64,000 nt of DNA from Celoporthe dispersa (lineage: Eukaryota > Ascomycota > Sordariomycetes > Diaporthales > Cryphonectriaceae): assembly GCA_016584495.1 (NCBI GenBank), contig WAID01000007.1, forward strand, positions 124,001-188,000, in the 5' to 3' direction. This document shows, in pieces, positions 1 to 11,024 of this stretch. The notes beneath the pieces are model-generated. The model was not told the DNA's origin. It did no database searches and was given only the letters and a program-made list of their open reading frames with translations. Position 1 is the first letter of the stretch. Each line of letters starts with the position of its first letter. Position numbers and translations under genes: made by a program.

Positions 1-585
1 GCATCATCTCCACCACCGCCACCTGGAACCCGCCCCACCAGCTCGACGACCGCCTCCCGCCCTGCTCCTCCTCCTCCACCTCCACCTCCACCTCCACCGG
101 CTCCAGCCCGCCCGCCCGCTCCCAGCGCGCCGCGACCCGGTGGGCCAGGACGCTGGGCGTAAAGGCCTCCTCCGTGGCGGCGTGCTCGTCCCGGATGCAC
201 CGCACGAACTCGGCCCACGACGCTGTGCCCCGGCGCGGGCTGTCGGCGTGTACGGAGCGGCGGCAGGCCCAGGTCTCGCCTGTGGCGGGGAGGGTCCTCT
301 CGGTGAGGTGGACGGGGGCGCTGGACTCGGAGAAGGTCTTGGTGCCCTTGGGTCGCCAGAGGGGTTTGTTTGCCGCGGTGGTGGTGGTGGTGGTGGCAGC
401 AGCAGGAGGAGGAGGGAGGGATGCCGAGTGGATGAGGGGGATGGCTTCTCGGAGCAGGGAGGCGAGGAAGGGCCTGAGGTCCTCGGCGGGGGCGGCGGGG
501 GAGGGGAGCTGGTGGTCTGGAGGCCGCCTAGGCTGAGCAAGGAGGAGGAGGAGGAGGAGCCTCCCTGCTGATGAGACGCGGCCAT
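1..585 (-). CDS. DUF3074-like (START-related) fungal protein, 5' part only
   Basis: This is the N-terminal part of a gene whose 3' end lies off the left edge. The start ATG at 585-583 opens with a Ser/Pro-rich leader. The conserved text lies in the adjacent frame and includes LPATGETWACRRS, RRGTASWAEFVRCI and EEAFTPSVLAHRVA, which resemble the N-terminal half of fungal DUF3074 proteins, a START/lipid-transfer-related family of unknown ligand. Leader and conserved part are joined only if one C is added in a run of five C (G runs 488-492 or 497-501 on the plus strand), the same kind of single-base homopolymer break seen in eight other genes here. An intron instead of an indel cannot be excluded, but no GT/AG pair with a branch point is obvious. 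The family call rests on remembered motifs and is moderate; that a real gene is present is more certain than its name. Confidence 0.55.
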
Positions 586-587
586 GT

Positions 588-617
<30 letters not shown>
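583..617. repeat. (GT)n microsatellite at the start of the DUF3074-like gene
   Basis: About 17 GT units directly upstream of the ATG at 585 on the minus strand, so the 5' leader carries (CA)n. Confidence 0.85.
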
Positions 618-620
<3 letters not shown>

Positions 621-1313
621 CCTTTTTCTTTTCTCTGTTTTTCCTTCTTCTCTTTCCTTCTTCTCTTTCCTTCTTCTCTTTCTTTTATTTGGTTGCCTTC
701 CAAGTGCTGATGAGCTGGATGTTGAGGCGGGAGGGAACTGGTCAAGAGAACGGACAGGACGGGTGGTGATGATGAGCGTCCGAGCACAGGCGAGGTGTGA
801 CTGTGTGTGCCTGTGCGGTATGTAAATGATGTGATGACGTGCACTGTTATACCTTGGGGACACGAACCCTGCACCGAGCACTACAACAAGGCAGGGGACG
901 TGTATGTATGTTTGTATATATGGCCTGTCCTCTCCACTAGACACGCAGTAAAAAAAAAAAAAGATATAAAAAAAAAAGAGAGGAAAAGATCAAAAGCACG
1001 TCTTGGGAATCATAGGAAAATCAAGAAACCATCGGGCTGGCCTGCCTGCTTTAATAATAAGCCCGTCGTGGGAGCGTGTTTCACCCATGTCACCACCAAA
1101 CACCACCCGCGAGCCCCCTGAAACCCAAGCCCACCACCACCCAACCACCCTCTCGGTTGTCACGGCAGGAAATTTTCTGGTGCCGGCTGAGACGCTGACA
1201 GGAAAGCTTGACCTGATCCTTTTCTTTTCTTTTTTTTTTTCTTTCCCTTTTTTTCCTTTTCTACACACAAGACAAGACACATGTCGGCGTGGCAGGCCAT
1301 CTAAGTTTCCTTC

Positions 1314-1356
<43 letters not shown>

Positions 1357-1606
1357 TTAAAGATTATCTATGATACTTGTGTGTATGTGTGTGTGTGTGT
1401 GTGTTGTGCGTGTGGGCGTGACATTTATACACAAACACACACAACACACACTCCCAACATGGTATTGCGTCCCCCTTTTTCTTGGTGCGCCACCCTGTCC
1501 GTATCTAGTCGTATATACATGTCTCCGGTTGATCATAGCACGGAACATAAAATAGAAATAAGGAAGAAAAAAAAACCTTCCATCTTCTTCTTCTGCTCCT
1601 TCCCCT
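586..1606. other. Intergenic, microsatellite-rich
   Basis: No gene seen. It holds a (GT)n tract at about 584-617, T-rich and C/T-rich runs, a (GA)n tract at about 1319-1353, then (TG)n and (CA)n patches to 1452. It contains the 5' leader of the DUF3074-like gene and the 3' flank of CYP51. Confidence 0.7.
1319..1353. repeat. (GA)n microsatellite
   Basis: About 17 GA units, 250 bp downstream of the CYP51 stop codon. Confidence 0.85.
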
Positions 1607-3369
1607 CTAGGCCGTCTCCCGCTTCTCCCAAAAGATCTCGGCCGGCTCCAGGGCCTTGGAAAAGAGCGAGGCGTAGTCGGTGCCCGGCACCTTGCGGGTG
1701 GAGCCGTCGACGCTCCTGAGCTTGAAGAGGCGCACGATGTTGGCGGTGATGGTCTGCAGCTGCAGGTAGGCAAACTGCTCGCCGATGCACCGGTGCCTGC
1801 CCGCGCCGAAGGGCAGGTAGGGCGACGAGGCGCCCTTGCTGATCAGGCCGTAGCCGTAGTCGACCTTCTCCTCCTCGTCCTCGTTCTTGACCGGGAGCCG
1901 CGGCGCCAGCGGCGAGTCGGGCTCCCACCGGTGCGGCTCCCACTCCTCGGGCTCCGGGAAGAACTCGGGGTCGTTGCCCGACACGCCCGGGCTGGCCATC
2001 AGGTTGTGCGTGGTCGGGATGGTGTACTTGGTGCCCGGCACGTGCATGGGCGACGTGACCTTGCGCATGATGGACTGGATCGGCGCGTGCTGGCGGAGCG
2101 TCTCCTTGATCACGTTGGCGTGCAGCGTCAGCCGGGCCAGGTCCTCGTACTCGAGCGGCCGGTCGGCCGAGCCCAGCTCGCGCACCTGCTCCTGGTACAG
2201 CTCCTCGACGATGTCCGGCCGCGACGCCAGCCGCAGCATGATCCACGTCGACGTCGCCGCCGACGAGTGCTGGCCCGCCATCAGCAGCGCGATCATCATG
2301 TGCGCGATCTCGTGGTCCGGCACCGCCTGCCCGTTCTTGTAGCACGAGTGCATCAGGTGGAACATGATGTCCTTGGCGTCCTTCTCGCCGCTCTGGCGCC
2401 GACGCGCGATCGTGTCCCGGTAGATCTTGGCCACCGTCTCGCGCGCCTGGTCCCGCCGCCGGTTCCGCGGGAGCGGCGCCCACGGCAGCACAAAGTTGAT
2501 CGGGGTGAAGCCCATGTCCAGGTCGTGGTAGAGGTCGGCCAGGGACTCGTCGAACTGGTCGCGCACGATCTTGCCCTGCAGGCAGTGGGAGGCCGTGAAG
2601 ATGGTGAGCTGCGCCATCTTCTGCGAGATGTCCACCACGCCCGACTGGCCCTTGAAGGACGGGTTCTTCTTGAAGTACGAGTTGACCTCGTCCGAGATGA
2701 TGGGCACGTACTGCCTAAAGGCCTCGGTGGTGAGGGTAGCCTTGATGAGCTGTGGTTTTTTCAATAGATGTCAGCATGGCGATTCGGTGTACACATGCGC
2801 GCGCCTTTTTTTGTTTCTGTGTGGAACGCACCCTCTTCTGCTCCATCAGCTTGCTGTTGGGGCAGTCATAGACGACATCCTTGCCAAAGACGGGGGTGGT
2901 CAGGACACCATAGATCTCCTCGGCGTTGACGTCCTTGTGCTTGCCGTTCAGGATGAACTCGTTGCCCTCGGGGCCGACGTAGACGGTGGTCTTCTTGCCG
3001 AGGAGGATAAAGGTAAAGACGTCGCCAAACTACACGATAAGAAAAAAAAAAAAGAGAGACGGGAGGTTAGCGGATGTGTGTGTGTCTCGTCCGTGGGGGG
3101 TCCCCCTTTCGTGGGCTGCTGACCTTCTTCCTGTTCTCGACAAAGAACCGGGGGGGTCCATGCCGTACGTGACGGTGCTGCCGATAAAGGGGAGCAGGTG
3201 GAAGACGACAGGCGGCTCGTTGGGGTTCTTGAAGAACAGCTGCTTGGCGACATTGACGGCGATCGACAGGGCGACGAGGCCGACGACCAGGACGGCGACC
3301 TGCGACGGCGCGGACAGCTGGGAGTAGTGGTGGGACACGGGGCCCGCCACCTCCTCGAGAAAGACCCAT
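1607..3369 (-). CDS. cyp51: Sterol (eburicol) 14-alpha-demethylase, CYP51B-like
   Basis: Haem-thiolate P450 of ergosterol biosynthesis (Erg11), an ER membrane enzyme that removes the 14-alpha-methyl of eburicol/lanosterol and is the azole target. Three exons: 3369-3124, 3029-2832 and 2749-1607, with GT-AG introns, give 528 residues, the usual size. Visible are an N-terminal membrane anchor (about residues 20-40), NEPPVVFHLLPFIGSTVTYG, VVYDCPNSKLMEQK with the conserved Tyr, the I-helix MMIALLMAGQHSS, the ETLRQHAPI ExxR region, YGYGLISKG, and the haem loop PFGAGRHRCIGEQFA with Cys near 469. Exon 1 has two compensating breaks: one T too many in the codon 3-4 region (A run 3360-3362 on the plus strand) and one C too few in a run of seven (3150-3156). 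With both corrected the N-terminus reads MGLLEEVAGPV, as in Sordariomycete CYP51B. An SRE-like and two CCAAT sites lie 375-475 bp upstream. Confidence 0.95.
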
Positions 3370-3743
3370 GATGGGCGTTGTCGTAGTCTCTCTCCTCTGG
3401 CGCGTGGGCGTCAGAAAGGGTCGAAAGAAGAGAAAAAAAGGAGTGAGCTAGAGAGAGAGAGAAAGAGGGAGAGAGAGAGGGGGGTTGGCGGTGGGAGTGA
3501 GTAGGGGGGTTGTGGAAGAGGAAAAAGAGAGGGACGAGGACGAGGACGAGGGCCGAGATGGTTAAGTACTAAGCATCACCAAGAGGTAATGAACCACGTC
3601 GCGGTCACCGTTTTTTTCCCTCTGTGGTGACGATCTCTAGCACCACCCGTAGCGGTCGTCTGGGGAGCAGCTTACTGGCCAACCAAGCAGCAGCGTCCAG
3701 TTTTTTAGGGGGCCCACCGCCTGTGGGGTTCTGGCCCTCGCCA

Positions 3744-3756
3744 CCAATTGACCAAT
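3744..3756 (+). promoter_or_regulatory. Two CCAAT boxes upstream of CYP51
   Basis: CCAAT occurs at 3744-3748 and again at 3752-3756, about 375-387 bp upstream of the CYP51 ATG. CCAAT is the core site of the fungal CCAAT-binding complex (Hap2/3/5), which in Aspergillus acts with SREBP at cyp51A. Binding here is inference. Confidence 0.4.
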
Positions 3757-3832
3757 CAGCACAGCCTGTCTGCCCCAGCTGCAGGGCACATCGAGGACGA
3801 TACCTCTCGTAGCTCTCGCCCTGGGCCCCAAG

Positions 3833-3843
3833 ATCATGCCACT
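3833..3843 (+). promoter_or_regulatory. Sterol-response-element-like site (SREBP/SrbA type)
   Basis: ATCATGCCACT matches every position of the Aspergillus fumigatus SrbA consensus as I remember it, (A/G)TCA(T/C/G)(C/G)CCAC(T/C). It lies 464 bp upstream of the CYP51 start and 77 bp beyond the nearer CCAAT box. Function is inferred from position and match only. Confidence 0.4.
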
Positions 3844-4215
3844 GCACATCCCACATCATCTTGCATGAACTGAGGACAGCTGTGGTGAGCTGTCAGCGGG
3901 GGCCAGGGCCCTGGAGGGAGACCCGTTTTCTTCTTCTTCTTCTGTGATGGAATATTCCTCTCCCTCCCACCCCTATGAGGTACATAGGTACATGTACAGC
4001 CCCTCGGGTACGAATACGAATAAGATTACCGTGGGCGATAAGATAAGGGCAGCCAACCGGCCAGCCGGCCACCAACCAACACCTGGTGCCTGATATGTCA
4101 GCATGCCCGTACCATCCATCCTCCATCACTCACTTGTACATAATACACCGCTCCGTCTGCTGCAGGTATGCCACCGGAAGAAGAGAAGGACAGAATAAGA
4201 AAAAGAAGAGAAAAC

Positions 4216-4269
4216 GAAGAGAAGAGAAGAGAAAGAGAAGAGAAGAGAAGAGAAGAGAAGAGAAGAGAA
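4216..4269. repeat. (AAGAG)n pentanucleotide repeat
   Basis: About ten near-perfect copies of the 5-bp unit AAGAG, 250 bp downstream of the glycosyltransferase stop codon. It looks like an ordinary microsatellite. Confidence 0.85.
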
Positions 4270-4520
4270 ATCGCCTCATAGCCTGTCCTTGGACAAGAAA
4301 GATGTAGAGGGGTAACTCTGGCGCTTGGATAAAGTAAGTAAATATATAGTCAAAGATGTAATAATTTTGTCCAGCGAAGGGTACCTGCTGCTCTCCCTCT
4401 CTCGTGTGAGGAGCACACAGGATGGTATCACGATAATAATAAGAAAAGAGGGGAAAAAAAAGACACGTCCAACGCCGCGACAATGCACCAACCCAGACGC
4501 CCTCTCATCTTCCTTGCCTC

Positions 4521-6475
4521 CTACCAGAGAAACCCGCTCCACCCAAAGTTCCCGTCCACGTTCCTCCACTCCCCCCTCCCGAATGCCCTCTCCTCCCCCA
4601 TCATCACCGCCAGCAGCCGACAGCCCGCCGCGCTCACCGCACACACCACGCCTCCTCCTCTCGTCTCGGCCAGCACCGCCAGGTCCATCAGGTACGCCCT
4701 CCCCATGAAACTCCGCAGCCTCGTCGTGTCCTCTGACGGCATCACCGCCGCCGACGCATCACTTCCTCCTCCTCCTCCTCGCCCTCCCAGGTTCCAGAAC
4801 ATGGCGCCAAAGAACCCTCCTTCCCACCCAAACGTCTCCTCCTCAAACTTGTGCATGACATACTTGTTGACATGCTTCCTCTTCTTCTCCTCCTGCTCCT
4901 TCTTCTCCTTCTCGTCGTCCTCCTTGCCCGCCAGCCGGATCAGCTCCTGCGCCCGCACCAGGCCCCCCGCGGCCCCGGCCAGCTCCTCCGCCTCGTAGAC
5001 AAGCGGGTCGTCGCTCGCCAGGACCACGAGGCTCCCGTTCCGCCCCGCCCCGCCCTCGTCCTCCGCCACAGCCCCGGCTGCTGCCTCCAGCGCCTCCCCC
5101 GCCGCCCGCGCATACACCGCCAGGGGGGATGTACGAGTCCGCATACTGCGCCTCCAGGGGCCGCCTGTCCCCGCGCCGCACGTGCACGCCCACCGCCCTG
5201 CCGCCGCTGCGCACCGCGTGCTCCTCCACGCGGTGTGCCACGTACTCCCTGTCCTGCGCGCCCAGCCGGAACAGCGCCTCGTAGCCCTCCCTCGCGAGCG
5301 CGTACAGCGCACGCTGGCCAGGCCGCCGGGCCAGGGAGGAGTCCTCGGCATACACCTCGTCCGGGACGCCATCGCCCGCAACCAGGACCTCGCGCGCGGT
5401 CGCCGTAGACACGACAAGGTGCCGGGCCTGGCGCGGACAGGGGAGCCGCTCGTGTGCCGGGGGAGGCCGACAGTCGGGAGCCGGGGGCGCCTCCAAGAGC
5501 GCGGCATACTCGCCATACGCCCAGCGCGTGTCGTCGATAAAAAGGCACGCCCTTCCCTCTGGGCCGTGCCGTACGCGATCCACAGCGCCATGAGCGCCGT
5601 GCCCAGCCCCGCGTCGTCGGACTCGAGCACAAAGGTCAGGCTGGAGGCGCAGGTGCGCTTCTCGCCGAGGCTGTGGCCGTCGACGCCCAGCCTCTCGCCG
5701 TTCTTGCCGGAGCTCTTGCTGCCTGTCGTGCCCGGGGGGAGGAGGCGCTGTCCTTGTGCCTCGCGGACGTCGACAAAGTACCTGTCGTCCCCGGCCGTGC
5801 TGGTTGTCTCCCTGCTGCTGCCGCTGCCGCCGCCGCCGCCACCCAGCATGACAATCTGGTCAATGCCCATGGCCCTGTGTGAGTGCAGCCCCTCACCCGC
5901 GACGAGACCTCCCTGCACTTGGCACACAGGTCCGTATACTCCCCCGGCGACAGCGGGAACCCGAGGCCGTGCGGTATCGACACGGTCCACTTCGCCCTGC
6001 CCCTCCGGTCCGTCACCACGACAGGCGTAGGGAAATCAGGCAGTGTGTCCTGCCCGACCATCTCGTACTCCCGCCTCTCGTCCCACTGCGAGGCGGCCCA
6101 CTCGAACACGTCCGACACGACGACGGCCGCGCCGTCGTGCTGCTGGATGGACCTGCCGGCCACGAAGAAGAGCAGGGCCAGGCCGGACAGCCACAGCAGA
6201 CACCGGATGACCCGGCTGGGCCGCGGCGCGCCGGAGGAGGGCTTTCTCCTCTTGCGCGGGGCCTGCTGTGGCAGAGGGAGACCCGGGGAGGGCGGCGGGG
6301 AGTGGAAGGCGAGGTGCTCGAAGCCGAACCTGGAGGAGCTGGAGGACAACGGGCCCCGGTCTGCAGCGTTGTAGGAGGCCGCCCTCCGCAGGTTGATGCG
6401 GGGCGGCGAGACTATCATCTTGGTTGGTGTCATGCCTCCGTGGTGATGGGTGACTGTTAACATGGGAGGAGCCAT
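4521..6475 (-). CDS. Type II membrane protein resembling FUT8/NodZ-type fucosyltransferases
   Basis: Single-exon gene of about 651 residues. It has a short basic cytosolic N-terminus, one membrane segment near residues 90-107 (CLLWLSGLALLFFVAG), a spacer, then a luminal domain with VGVHVRRGDRRPLEAQY near residue 430 and a C-terminal block FMGRAYLMDLAVL...VCAVSAAGCRLLAVMMG. The VHVRRGD motif is the GDP-binding signature of alpha-1,6/alpha-1,2 and O-fucosyltransferases, so a Golgi glycosyltransferase is the best guess; donor and acceptor are unknown. The frame breaks three times, each in a homopolymer: C run 5889-5892 (one missing), A run 5549-5553 (one missing) and G run 5123-5128 (one extra). 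With these corrected the reading runs through without a stop. A Lys/Glu-rich insert (about 4880-4925 on the plus strand) interrupts the last third. Confidence 0.7.
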
Positions 6476-9400
6476 TCCTGAGACTGTGTGTGTGTGTGTG
6501 GAGGTGGGGGAGGGCCCGCCGGTATAATAATGAGAAGAGAAAGGGAGGGAAAGAGAGAAGAAGCAAAACAAAAAACAAAAAAAAACAGAATAGTGATCGT
6601 CCCTGCTGCCGTCACTGGCCCACCGCAACACGCAGATCGCAACGGAGAGGCCCGAGAAAGGTAGCAGCAGGTGTCAGAATAAGATTGTGGAGACGACACA
6701 GGCGCCAGCAGGTAGTAGTGGCCAGGACGGTGATGATGATAATGATAATGATGATGATGAGAAGGAGGCCGTAATCAAAAGGCTGCGGGGAGGGGGGATC
6801 TCCCAACCAAGCAGCTTTATGCGGCAGGAGGGGGAACGAGACGAGTCAAGGTCCCTGGCGACGATCGCCGGTTCTGGTTCACCACCGAGGGCGATGAGGG
6901 GACGAGGCTGTGTAGGTGAACCGTACCGTGATGGTCTCTGCAGTACATAACACAGCCCTCACCCGAGTCAAGCGAATAAGATGAGCAGGCCCAGCCGGAG
7001 AAGGAAGAGAAGAAACAAAAAAAGAAAAAGAAGAAAAAATAAAAGGCCGGTCGATCTATTATGTCATGTCTCGAGGGAGAAAAAAAGATCCACAAGATGG
7101 TAGAAACATAAGACACAAGAACCGAGAAGCCCTGGGATCATATGTGGAAGATCAGACGAGAGGGGTTTTGAAAAGAAGGGAGGGAGGGAGAGACCGGGGG
7201 TGGAGGGAGGAGGAGGAGGGAAGAACGTGGTGAGCCGCGTTTGGTGGCGACGATGGTGATGGGAAGAATGTCGGGAGAAACGAGGATCGGGCAGAGGTAA
7301 TCTTATTTCAGATCTTTTTCCCTCTTGCCCCTCCCCTCTCGCTCTCTTCCTCCCTTCGGATCGTAAGCCGTGATGGGTCAACCTCTTTGGGGGATAGAGG
7401 AGACAAGAGAGAGAGAGAGAGAGACAGCCACAGAGAGGAGGGGGCAAGAAAAAAAGGCCGTCCCATGATTCTCATTCGCCAGCCGACAAGCCCACCCGAG
7501 CTCCTCACCTCATTGCAATTTTGCCCCCCCCCCCCCTCCTCTGTGGGCGTCGTCAAGCTTATGCGATTTAAGCAAGCCAGTATGTTTCAGATGTTCGAAA
7601 AGGGAGCCCCTGCAGTCTACAACCCACGAACCCTTGCTGCCATCCTCCAGCCTGCTCCCTCGTCATGATTATTTTATTTTATTTTTCCCCCTTCCCCTCT
7701 AGATGGAATGGACGACGGAGTCCTAATTTGTCCGGTCGGCGTCTTTTTTTCTTCTTTTTCCCTTCTTCTTTTCTTTTGTCTTTGTTTCTCGACATGAGTC
7801 TTTCTGAGAAGGGAAGACGTGTCTTTTTTTTGGTTTCTTTTTTTTTTAATAGATACAGTGGGACGTCTACCAGAACCCCCTCTCTTTGGTGCCGGTCGTC
7901 GAAACACGTTCGTTTCTCTCTGACAGGCGGAAGACAGGGGAGAAGGGGAGGAGGGGTTCACAGAGCCGAAGGTGGATCAGCACGATGCGCGGCCGAGGCT
8001 GCTTTGGCTTTCTTCATGTTGATGAGCTGGTGGGCCCCTTCCTCCGTCCCTTGTCTCGGTCAATAATGTATATGTGTGTGTGTATGTGTGTCTCTCTCTC
8101 TCACTCTCTCTCTCGCCCTGTCTCACACGGCGTTTGCAGTTGATTGTCGTTGGGCGCCCCCCCCTCCCGGCAGATGATGGAACTGTGTGACCTACACGGT
8201 AATCCGTCATGATCGACTCCCTGCTTGACCTTTTCTTTGTCCCTTCTCACTGCTAGCCTGGACGATCGTCGGGGGTTTCTCCTGAAGATCCCACGGGCAT
8301 CTCGTGTGGTCTGTCTTCCTTCAGATGGTTCTGTGGTTCGTTCCCCCCGAGCAAGTACGTGGCCTTTCTCGTCCATCCTCTTTTTTTTTTCCCCCTTGAG
8401 AAACTACCTCCCCCCTACACAGACGCCCCGAGACAACCTTCCCAGGAGAGGAAAGATGGACTTGCAAACCCCCCCCCCAAAAAAAAAAAAAACAACCACG
8501 TACCTCCCTCCGCTCATCGCCAGCCAACCAACTCTTCGCCCCGGGAAGAAAGAGAGCTTGTGATCATCATCCGGGATTTTGGAAGGGGGGGGGGAGCACA
8601 AGCGGACCGAGGAGAGACACCACGCATATGCATGCCTCCGTCAAACACGCACACATGCACACGTACACACGTATGGCCTGTCCCTGGTGCGATTGGCTCT
8701 CGCCTACAGGGCAGAGAGGGCTGTGCGCCCCGTCGATCCCCGCCGCAGCGACGGACCACTCAAAGAACTAGAGACGACGGGTGAGTTGTGAGAGAGGGAG
8801 AGACAGAGAGGGAGAGACAGAGAGAGAGAGACAGACAGATCGAGAGAACATCCCACCACCACCGCCCGGGGGCCCATCTTTTTAACTTTGTGGCATCGGC
8901 ATCAATCACTGCAAATCCCCCCCCCCCTTTTAACCTTCCGAACGAGAGATCATCGTGATCCAGTTCAGCTCCGGACGGACGAGAGATGCAGCCTGCCACC
9001 AGAAGATGTGGCCGGCTCCTGAGAGCGGAGATGAACGGTGAGCTGCCTGCTGGACGACAGAGAGAAGAGAAATTGAGAGACGGCGGACCGCGGATTTGGG
9101 TGGCGGAGGGGCGGGTGTTTGGATTGCCCCCCCTGCTTGTTTCAGAGAGATCATCGACCACGCACCTCCCCCATCAAGCGTTACTTGGCACATGACGTAA
9201 GGCCGCCAATCACCACTAAACCAGCCGCTGTCGGGGCATTCAGTGCATACCTCAATGTTCAACCCCCCCCCTTTTTTTTTCTTTTCTTTTTTTCTTCTTT
9301 TTTTCTTCTTTTCTTTCTCTTGTTCTTGAACCCACCCCCCTATTCGGAGGTAAGAAGATATATAGGACGAAGGAGGAGCGCTCATCCACCCCCCCCCCGC

Positions 9401-11024
9401 CGCAGTCGTTTGACAGCCAACACCCAAGAGATAAAAAAGACGGGGTTATATAGCCATTTAAAAGAAGAAAAAAAAAGGAATTTATGCTCTATTACTACTT
9501 GCATAACTATATAGTCCACATTGCCACGCGACAAGTGATCGTCATCAAGGCGCAGCAGAGATTTGACAAGAAACTATAAAGGAAGAAAAAGAGAGAAAGA
9601 GAAAGAAGAAAAAAAAAAAAGAAGGGAAAAGAAGGGCCGTCAGACCCGGTTGGCGAGAGCGTGTACCATAGTATAATCCCCCTTACCTTATACCGAAACC
9701 CAAAGGATTAGTAGGGCCGTTTGCCACCACCACCACGCTGCAGCCCATATCACTTTTGATGTCGCGCCGGGGGGGGGGGTTTAATATATCTGACGGCTAG
9801 ACAAAAGCGAATCCCGACCAACCAACCCCAGTGCATCTATCTATCTGTACGGAGGACTATGAAGCTGTTGTAGGACGGCCTCTTAGGAGCCTGGAACGTT
9901 GGCATCCCATCTCTTACGCTGGCCCGAGTTGCACTACACATTATGCCATGTAGCGCGCGCGCACATACACACACACACACACACATACACAACGAACCCA
10001 TATAGTCTGACTGCACATGCACGGGATGTTTGGACGGCTCACTTCATTCCTCGTTCCCTTTTGTAATGCATCCTCCGTCGACAGCATGACTGAATGACGG
10101 TGTAAGGATGATACATGTATATATATATATATACATACATATATATATGTATGTAGAATGGCATCGTTCGCTTTCAAGAAAAAAAAACCACGTTTCCAGC
10201 CCAGCTATCAACAGCACGTCCCAGAGGCCGCCACATAATGACCTCTAGCCTCTGCTGGTTGAATTTTTTGTCCCCCCTTCCTTCTTCTCCATCTGCCGTA
10301 TTTTGGATTATTACTACCGTGTCACCTCCACGAGTGACCGTCTCGTCCCGTGTCCTTGGGCTGCCTGTCCCCCTACCGTACAAGTAGATCGATCTCCGCC
10401 GAGGTAAGAAGCCCTAAGAAACTCACCCGTCATCTCCACCCTCAAGGGCCAAGAGACGGAGGAGGAAGGGGAACGAGAGTGTTGGGGGGGGGGGAACAAC
10501 AAGAGAAAAAAAAAATAAAGTTTGGGTATAATGAGAAGAACAAAAAAAAAAGCAACAACCAAAAGGTAATAATAAAACCAAGACTGCTGGTCAAGTAGGG
10601 CGACCAAGATGAGCATGTCAGTCAGCCCCTTCCCAACCCCGCCCCCCAAAAAAGAACAAAGTAAAAAAAACAGCATAAAAAACGCCAGTGAGTGAACCAT
10701 TCGTCTGTGCCCAGAAAGATCAAATGAGCCAATTCCGCCGTCCATGCGATGGAGGAGACAAATCAGCTTCACCAACACACTCTCTTGTCGTCATTCCCAT
10801 TTATTTCTTTTGTTTTTCTCGAAAAAAAATACTGCATGTAAGAGGGTGACAACCTCGACTTCCGGCGGGCCACGTTCTCGTTCTGTTCTCCACTGTGACC
10901 TCCCCCGTGTAGCGGGAGACACCGGTGGTGTCGACCTGTCCTTGCTGTTCTGGTTCGGGAGGGAGGACCGGGAGCCTCGAGCCGAGCCACCTGTCTGGAT
11001 CCAGCGCCGGAAGTTATGAATGCT
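6476..11024. other. 4.5-kb intergenic stretch without a recognisable gene
   Basis: I found no open frame with conserved protein text on either strand. It consists of purine- and pyrimidine-rich tracts: a GAT/AAT triplet tract at about 6729-6761, (GA)n at 7408-7426, (CT)n at about 8091-8117, G/C homopolymers near 7523, 8587, 9244 and 9768, (CA)n at 9964-9988, and an AT palindrome at 10132-10155. Its left end is the upstream region of the glycosyltransferase and its right end the 3' flank of the kinesin. Confidence 0.65.
10132..10155. repeat. 24-bp perfect AT-rich palindrome
   Basis: Twelve-base arms TACATACATATA and TATATGTATGTA with no spacer, preceded by a (TA)n run at 10118-10132. It could extrude as a cruciform, but it may simply be a microsatellite by-product. 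Confidence 0.7.

Larger units (their letters stand above)
3370..4520. other. Intergenic: CYP51 promoter and 3' flank of the glycosyltransferase
   Basis: No gene seen. From 3440 to 3560 it is purine-rich (GA and GGA tracts). The part from 3600 to 4140 has ordinary complexity and carries the candidate regulatory sites listed separately. A pentanucleotide repeat follows at 4216-4269. Confidence 0.7.

Noticed and set aside
3832..3859. Short frames in the CYP51 promoter
   Set aside because: Overlapping frames of 60-80 codons on both strands without conserved text; the region reads as promoter.
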